In this document: piece after piece, positions 58,455-64,000 of the stretch
How positions within the stretch are numbered: the stretch's first letter is position 1
How the letters are laid out: the number at the start of each line of letters is the position of its first letter
DNA from: Sabellastarte sp. h YS-2021
Taxonomy: Eukaryota; Annelida; Polychaeta; Sabellida; Sabellidae
NCBI GenBank assembly: GCA_964017235.1
Contig: OZ024933.1
Coordinates: forward strand, 9,179,962 to 9,243,961
DNA: 64,000 bases
Direction: 5' to 3'
Notes under the pieces: generated by a model
Seen by the model: the letters and a program-made list of their open reading frames with translations, nothing else
The model's database searches: none
Told to the model about the DNA's origin: nothing
Position numbers and translations under genes: made by a program

Positions 58455-59834
58455 CTATCCAAACGGACTGTCCTGTTTCTTGAAATTAGGTCTATGATAA
58501 TTAGTGTCCTGGAAATTAGGTTTTTGTATTTTTCCCCTATGACAATCACGGGCAATGTGACCTGTGCCATTACAATTGAAACACAAAATATCATAGTACA
58601 CAGACCTGAGTTTGTTAGTTCGTCTGTTAGTGGGTCCTTTCTGTGGTGGGCTGTGCTGTGTCCTGTTCTGCTGTGCACTGTAAGGGTGTTGTCTCCTGTG
58701 GTTGTTGTACTGTCTGTGGTGACACTCAGAAATGTGGTGGCCGTCCTTCCTGCCGTACGCACACTGAACTCTAGAGTCTATAATGTTAATGTTCTGTTCT
58801 TTCACACTTGTCCCTTGGTGTTGTAGAGTAACTGTACTGTCGTCCTGACCAAATGTCTGTGCGGTTTCAAACAACGTAGCAATTCTGGTGGCACCGTCGA
58901 AGGTGTCTGTGTCCTGTGCAATGGTGTGGATTCTATTGGATGTGGGCAGGCCTCTAATAAACTGGGTCAAAAGATCTCTGTCTGATTTACCTAATTTTGT
59001 GCCTTGTTCTAATACTCTGTTGGCAAATTGTTGGGTGTTTTCCTGGGGCAGTTGTCTAAGAGATAAAAAACAAGCTTCTCTGCGCCAATCTGGACCTAAA
59101 GGTTTAAATTTGAAAAGAAAAGCAGAAAATATTTTTTCAATATTTGTGCTAGTAGGTGTGTCAAGTTGTTGGAACCATATTTTAGCTGTACCTTGTAAAC
59201 ACATGTGAAAAATACCTGGCTGTTTGTCAAAACTCCAGTCCAGGACTGCAGCTGTGAGTTTGAAATTGTTAAGAAATTCTGCTGCATCTTGATCTGGGTT
59301 GCCACTGAATGAGTCTAATTTAAAAGGCAAGTTGTTGAGCTCAAGATTTTGTTGTGTGACCGGTTGAAACCTAGAAGGCAATGGCGGAAAATCTGCCTGA
59401 GTGAATAGATTATAGTCAGATCTTTGAGGAAATTCCTTGTCTTGTGAAGTTTGTGCCCTAAAATTAATTTTGGGATCTACACGGTTGTGAAGGTTTTTGG
59501 ATGGGAGGGTGGGAGTTCTCAGGGGATTGTGGATAGGGTTGCGCTGAACATCTGCCGCCTGTGACTGTGATGGTTGAAGTCCTCTGTCCGGAGATGGTCT
59601 GTCGGGCTGGTGCTGTGGTGGGATGTATTGTTGAGGTAGGAAGTCGGCTGCTGTATTGTCCATAACATTACTATTGTTTATAACATCACTGTCAAGAGCA
59701 GCAGCACTGGTCACAATTTCACCATTGTTGATAATGTCCTGATTGACTAAATTAACTTCATTGTCCTCATGGTCTCCGGTCTGTGGTACTGATTGTCCTC
59801 GGGTAGTGGTCGTGCTTCCATCCTGTTGAGCCAT
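58455..59834 (-). CDS. gag: Gypsy Gag polyprotein
   Basis: 459 codons from an ATG 62 bases inside the 5' LTR boundary to a TAG. A disordered, Gln/Pro-rich N-terminus is followed by a retrotransposon-gag capsid region (FSGNPDQDAAEFLNNF, GTAKIWFQQL, about residues 175-320). A Cys-His zinc knuckle CFNCNGTGHIARDC (C-x2-C-x4-H-x4-C, about 418-431) then follows. It would form the particle and bind the genomic RNA. A second possible Cys/His cluster (CAYGRKDGHHISECH) precedes the knuckle. Intact as far as can be seen. Confidence 0.9.
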   Translation of the reverse strand: MAQQDGSTTTTRGQSVPQTGDHEDNEVNLVNQDIINNGEIVTSAAALDSDVINNSNVMDNTAADFLPQQYIPPQHQPDRPSPDRGLQPSQSQAADVQRNPIHNPLRTPTLPSKNLHNRVDPKINFRAQTSQDKEFPQRSDYNLFTQADFPPLPSRFQPVTQQNLELNNLPFKLDSFSGNPDQDAAEFLNNFKLTAAVLDWSFDKQPGIFHMCLQGTAKIWFQQLDTPTSTNIEKIFSAFLFKFKPLGPDWRREACFLSLRQLPQENTQQFANRVLEQGTKLGKSDRDLLTQFIRGLPTSNRIHTIAQDTDTFDGATRIATLFETAQTFGQDDSTVTLQHQGTSVKEQNINIIDSRVQCAYGRKDGHHISECHHRQYNNHRRQHPYSAQQNRTQHSPPQKGPTNRRTNKLRSVYYDILCFNCNGTGHIARDCHRGKIQKPNFQDTNYHRPNFKKQDSPFG

Positions 59835-59877
59835 CGGTTACTGTTTATTTATAACTAATATCCAGTTGTATTGTCTA

Positions 59878-59896
59878 GCACTTTGGCATCTCACCA
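59878..59896 (-). promoter_or_regulatory. putative primer-binding site
   Basis: Directly inside the 5' LTR the minus strand reads TGGTGAGATGCCAAAGTGC. The initial TGG pairs with a tRNA 3' CCA, as expected for Gypsy priming. I cannot assign the tRNA. Confidence 0.6.
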
Positions 59897-60477
59897 TGTC
59901 CAAATGTTGGGTTTTGGGGGAAGTTAAGGTGGACTCCAGCAGTGCCTTGGGGCAGCTGTGGATTACCAGATCTCCACTATGTCCACTTCTGTCTGTACTC
60001 GCTTGGCAGCAACTATTGAGAGGTTTAAGATCGCCACAAAGACAGAAGCGAAACACTTGATAACTCTTTCACACTTTATTCTAGTTCAATAAACACAAGT
60101 CCCAATAATAATACAACACATTCTCACGAGTGAGAGAGCAAACTAAGCTCTCCCCCTCTGCATACTATTTCATGTTCATTCACTGTTATTGTCCTGATCT
60201 CTCTCTTTCTCTCTCTCTATCCTCAGCTCAAGGCTGAAGTTCTTATACTAGATACTGTACACTAACACATATTCTCTGTCACCAATTACTGGGTTTATTT
60301 TTGAGAGGTTTGATTCACAGAAGCGGGGATTGGCTGTGTCTGTTATTAGGGGCGGTGTGCTTTGTGAGTATTGATCGTCCAAAGAGAGTTGATTTACTGA
60401 GGCACTTTGCCTGTGTTTTATGGAATTTAGAGATTATTAATAATTAAACACTTTCATATAAATTCTTCACCATTACA
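59897..60477 (-). repeat. 5' LTR of the Gypsy element
   Basis: 581 bp, starting TGTCCAAATG and ending CCATTACA on the plus strand. It differs from the other LTR at about four visible positions (for example TTTAAGATCG versus TTTAGGATCG). Expected to hold the promoter for the gag-pol transcript. Confidence 0.93.
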
Positions 60478-60482
60478 ACCCC
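60478..60482. repeat. target-site duplication of the Gypsy element (right)
   Basis: ACCCC, matching 47538-47542. Confidence 0.9.
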
Positions 60483-61110
60483 TGATGTTGGGATTGGATA
60501 CAGGTCACATGATTTATTGGGTGTGGACTTCATGATTTTAAGGACTTCTTCCTCTGACATTGTACAGAAAGAAAGAAACTTGTTTTTGCAGAAACCTGAA
60601 ACAGGGAGATCGGCATCAGCAGACAGTAGCCCAGATCTTAGTTTAGCAATTTTGTCTGCAAAATACCTGCCAAAAGTGTTGATTAAACTGTTGATGTTAG
60701 TATGATCTGGAAGTACAATTTTTGGTGATCTATGGAGAACTTTCTTTATGGAATTCCACAAGACCTTGGGTTATCCTCATTTCCCCTAACCATATTACTG
60801 TAGTATTTGGTTTTTGATCATTCTCTATACCTACTATGATTAATGGCAGAATTGTCCCTTCACCACTCCCTTTCTAGTTTGCGCTTGCGTCTCTTTGCTG
60901 CCCAAATCTGGCTGTTTATGAACCCTTTGTTGACATGTTGTGGAGTTTTGCGTTCCTGTACAGCTGCATGCTTGTCAAGTAAGTTGGGTGTGTTTCCAAG
61001 AGCACCAAGAGCATGGTGTAGATTCCATCTTTCTCTGAATTCCTGGTCTATCTCCAACCAGTTCTCAGGGTATGTAGGCCAGAAAATACCCTTGTCACAC
61101 TAGTGTCCTG
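60483..61110 (-). mobile_element. CR1-like LINE, 5' part (other side of Gypsy insertion)
   Basis: Minus-strand EN-RT linker: FRERWNLHHALGALGN, RKRKLEREW, FGRYFADKIAKLRSGL, MSEEEVLKIMKS and CDLYPIPTSG. The last block continues in meaning at 47537 and below, across the Gypsy insertion site. The endonuclease domain further upstream is not recognisable, so the copy is 5' truncated or decayed there. Confidence 0.75.
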
Positions 61111-62919
61111 TTATGGTGTCACACACCTCAGGGATGAAGCGGTTAATTGTTGATCTCCCCATTCTAAATGAAAATTGAAGGGAGATATAACTCTCATTTG
61201 TTGCCCAATGTCTTAGTGTAATAGCTAATTTCAAGCCTGGTCTGAGCGTGGTCTGAAAGTAGACTGATCTTCTTGGTACAGCTCCAGGGTGAGATTATAA
61301 TCTTAAGTGATTGGAACCCTCATTCTTATCCTCTGTGGAAAAATCCTGTTCTTCTGCACCAGATTATCATGTCATCTAAGTCCATCAACGTCTTTGAGAG
61401 TTGCAGAAATATAAACATAATATGTGACACCTAATATGTAGTTATTATTCAATCCATTTTGTTCAAAGTCCAGATGGTCAATGAATTTGTCCTGATATGA
61501 AGGATCCAGGATGGATGTGATGAATCAGGGGGAATTGGGCAAATGTCATCAAGAAATATTTTCAATCTTTTGAATTGTATACCTAATCTTTTATATCATA
61601 AACCCTATTGGGACTATCATAAAACCGAATTGTGTCTGTCATATCACTATTGTAGATATTGTATGGCTATTATACAGACTTTTGGGCAGACGATGTTCAC
61701 ATGGCAAACCCATCAGGGAGAAATCTTAGAGCTCTTAAATCCTGAAATCGTATCAGCAAGTAAATAAACCTTTCTCACTGCCACCCACTGAACATCTCAC
61801 ATTTACACATTCACGTTTCTCAAGCAATTGGTGCCACCAGCTGCTCAGATGTTGGTCAAACCATTCCAGGCCAGTTATAGACAGTTCAAGAAGGAATCTG
61901 AACAATAGCATGTCATTATTATTATTGAGTTTCACTCTTCTGCACAAGATCACAGACATGTTGATGAGTAGTAACCAAGTTTCGAAACAGCACAGCTTAT
62001 GGTCGATTCAGGCCAGATTCTCATCACAAACAAAGTAATTGAAACAAAATTATGGTATTGTTATTGTTTCTTGTGACATCAATATCATTGTTAAATCAGT
62101 ACTTAATTGCTCATTTATTGAAAACTTCATAAAGTCTGGTTGGTTTAATACCTGTACCTATTTTTAAGAATTAGTTGAAAACTTTATCACTGTAAAAACT
62201 GCGTAATGTGGTTTTATGAGAGTCTGAAATATTTGAACATATCTAATAACAATGATGACAAATTTGGGTTTGTAACAAAAATTCAAACATCACTGCCCCA
62301 TTGTTTATGCCTTCAAATGTCATAAAATATGACACTTTGGCTATAGGTACCACTCCCCTTCCAAAGTAATTGGCAAGATTAAGTGTCCCACAGAATTTAT
62401 CATAAGCAGTCGGAGACCACTATGTTTGAACAAACACTTTATTGTGGCTGAAATGAGTATGGTTCTAATCTTTTTGTTTTTAAAGGAAATTGAAGTATGA
62501 TACTGATATGTTAATAACCACAGTTAAGAATTCGATTTCACCAATGATATGGAGACATAATTTCAGAAAGAACTTGAACAAACTGTGACTATTTAACTTC
62601 TATGTAGGGTTTATTACTTTTCCATTCCATTTTTCCACAAACAACCCAAGTCAGAAGAAACCCGTTCTGTCAATTACTTCACATGAAACAATGTTTATGA
62701 TTATTTGTTCTTCACACTGAAATACCCAACCAATATTGCAATTGAGATATCAAGCATATACCAATGTTAGTCATGTCTTCCGGAATCTCTTGGTCGACTC
62801 TGGAGACTATGATGTCTATGAACTCAAGTGGTGAAAAAACGTACTTTGAGACAAGCATTCCCATAGGTCTTAAACAGTTATCAAAGAACCAGTGATGTAA
62901 TTTGGTACATCATAGAATG
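61111..62919. other. noncoding stretch
   Basis: No supported gene or repeat; only short frames. Confidence 0.45.
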
Positions 62920-63002
62920 CATGAACAAAGCTGTCCTCAATTTTATTAATCAGTTCATCGAACCCAAAGTACAGGAAAACCTTCATTGTTAGCTGCGTTT
63001 TT

Positions 63003-63497
63003 GTGAATTTTAATTCATCATATCACAAAGCAAGATACTACACATTTTCAACATGTGTAGAATGTATAATTAATCAGAACTACATTTCAAGAAAGGGTAA
63101 CAGTAAACTTATGAATGTGTCTGGATGCATGCCTCCTGATAGTTTATTTCTTGAACAAAGGACTTGGGACAAAGCAACACAACACACTGCTTCAAGTAAA
63201 TCAAGACACAAAGTAGGATATATATATATATTTGCTTCTCAAGTCCTGGACAGATTTTGTGGTGCTACATGGAGTGAAATTGTTTATGTACTTTCCATTT
63301 CGGCTGCTCAAGGACTCAGCAACTCATTCAGTACAGTTAAGACTAGAAATCTATGCATACAAGTTGTAGCAAAATCTATCTGGTTAACAATTCATAATAT
63401 AAACCTGATTTATCTTCATATTGCAATTTTTTATAACATCTCCTGTTGCATTACCCAGAGTTTAAGATCAAAGTGCCTACAATTTAACTTTAGTTAA
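63003..63497 (+). CDS. unidentified open frame
   Basis: 164 codons from a GTG, and open upstream to about 62920 without an ATG, ending TAA at 63495-63497. I do not recognise it. The sequence has Cys residues spread along it (CVEC, SGCMPP, NISCC) and a hydrophobic C-terminal part (INLIYLHIAIFYNISC). An open run of this length is unusual in such AT-rich DNA, so a decayed transposon or a large exon is possible. There are no clear splice sites and no known motif; chance remains an option. Confidence 0.2.
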   Translation: MNFNSSYHKARYYTFSTCVECIINQNYISRKGNSKLMNVSGCMPPDSLFLEQRTWDKATQHTASSKSRHKVGYIYIFASQVLDRFCGATWSEIVYVLSISAAQGLSNSFSTVKTRNLCIQVVAKSIWLTIHNINLIYLHIAIFYNISCCITQSLRSKCLQFNFS

Positions 63498-64000
63498 CGA
63501 TTTGATTGTATGGTAGGCTGTTCATGGTGCATATTTTTATCCAATCCTATGTTGTCGTAACGTCACTATCAGGTTTGGAAGAGTTGGGGCAGACTTGACC
63601 AAGGTGAGTCAATCCAAGCATATATCTTAACTATGTTTATTACACATATCATCAATCACACATCAACAGCTCCCTGGCTGGTTTACAAAGTCACCCTATG
63701 CTCATGCCTATATCAAACACCCATAAATACATAATCATTTCTAATAGTATTTTGAAAAAAATAAGATTATATAAACACAAACATTACAGTGAGCAACAAA
63801 TATTTAAATGAAATAAAACTGTAGGGCTCACAGTCACAATAACCAAACAAGTTCTGACAATGAACATATCAAGCATATAGTGCTGACAAATCATTCATAA
63901 ATATAATTAAATAAATTTCAGTATTTAGTTGACATAAATCAAATATAATTTTATCACAACTAGTGATATCACAGCCAGTGGTTAACTAAAACATGTTCAC
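63498..64000. other. right edge, no recognised feature
   Basis: AT-rich sequence with no long frame or repeat recognised. Confidence 0.45.

Larger units (their letters stand above)
47543..60477 (-). mobile_element. Ty3/Gypsy LTR retrotransposon, 12.9 kb
   Basis: A complete LTR element on the minus strand: 5' LTR at 59897-60477, primer-binding site, gag, pol, a 5.6-kb noncoding part and 3' LTR at 47543-48123, flanked by ACCCC duplications. Each LTR is 581 bp, and I noticed four substitutions between them, so the insertion is young. RNase H precedes integrase in pol, as in Ty3/Gypsy. Pol is damaged in the integrase core, so the element probably depends on an intact relative. It is inserted in a CR1-like LINE. 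Confidence 0.95.

Overview
The window is eukaryotic, AT-rich metazoan DNA: host coding sequence is split into short exons with GT/AG borders, and most of the sequence is introns and transposable elements. The repeat mix (YR retrotransposon, Ty3/Gypsy, CR1-like and L1/Tx1-like LINEs, tRNA-derived SINEs ending in a CATTAAACCCCAAATAAA-type tail, Harbinger, several TIR elements) fits a marine invertebrate. A mollusc or other lophotrochozoan is my best guess, inferred from the SINE type only.

Host genes. Two partial plus-strand genes are visible. Gene A enters from the left: a transmembrane exon (12213-12305), two cytoplasmic-tail exons (13818-13887, 15450-15644) and a terminal exon (18057) with a stop four codons in. 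All junctions keep one reading frame through canonical splice sites. Gene B starts at 43061: a signal-peptide exon, then an exon with one V-set-like immunoglobulin domain (43550-43936) that ends in phase 1, the phase at which gene A's transmembrane exon begins. The two look like neighbouring members of a tandem family of single-pass Ig-domain receptors: 3' half of one, 5' half of the next. Gene B's membrane exons were not found before the window ends.

Mobile elements, left to right. 234-5092: a young Ngaro/DIRS-like element (minus strand; RT-RNase H then tyrosine recombinase) with 1024-bp near-identical direct repeats that carry dense AGGTCA half-site arrays. 5167-5970: a TIR element filled with AAACGTTT-like words. 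7965-18715: SINEs, a 20-bp tandem array and a GGGTACCC-rich TIR element around gene A. 19420-21683: an L1/Tx1-like LINE relic. 23478-24697: a Harbinger transposase pseudogene split by a SINE. 30420-39480: a pile of decayed LINEs, mostly minus strand, with nested SINEs. 39764-40138: a CCTCCGCC-type MITE. 45953-61110: a CR1-like LINE split by a 12.9-kb Ty3/Gypsy element (47543-60477) that has 581-bp LTRs, an ACCCC target duplication, an intact gag, and a long pol lacking most of the integrase catalytic core.

Stretches between these hold nothing I can support. No rRNA, functional tRNA or CRISPR was seen. The candidates most worth attention are the Ig receptor pair, the YR element with nuclear-receptor-like arrays, and the integrase-deleted but young Gypsy element with a 5.6-kb noncoding 3' region.
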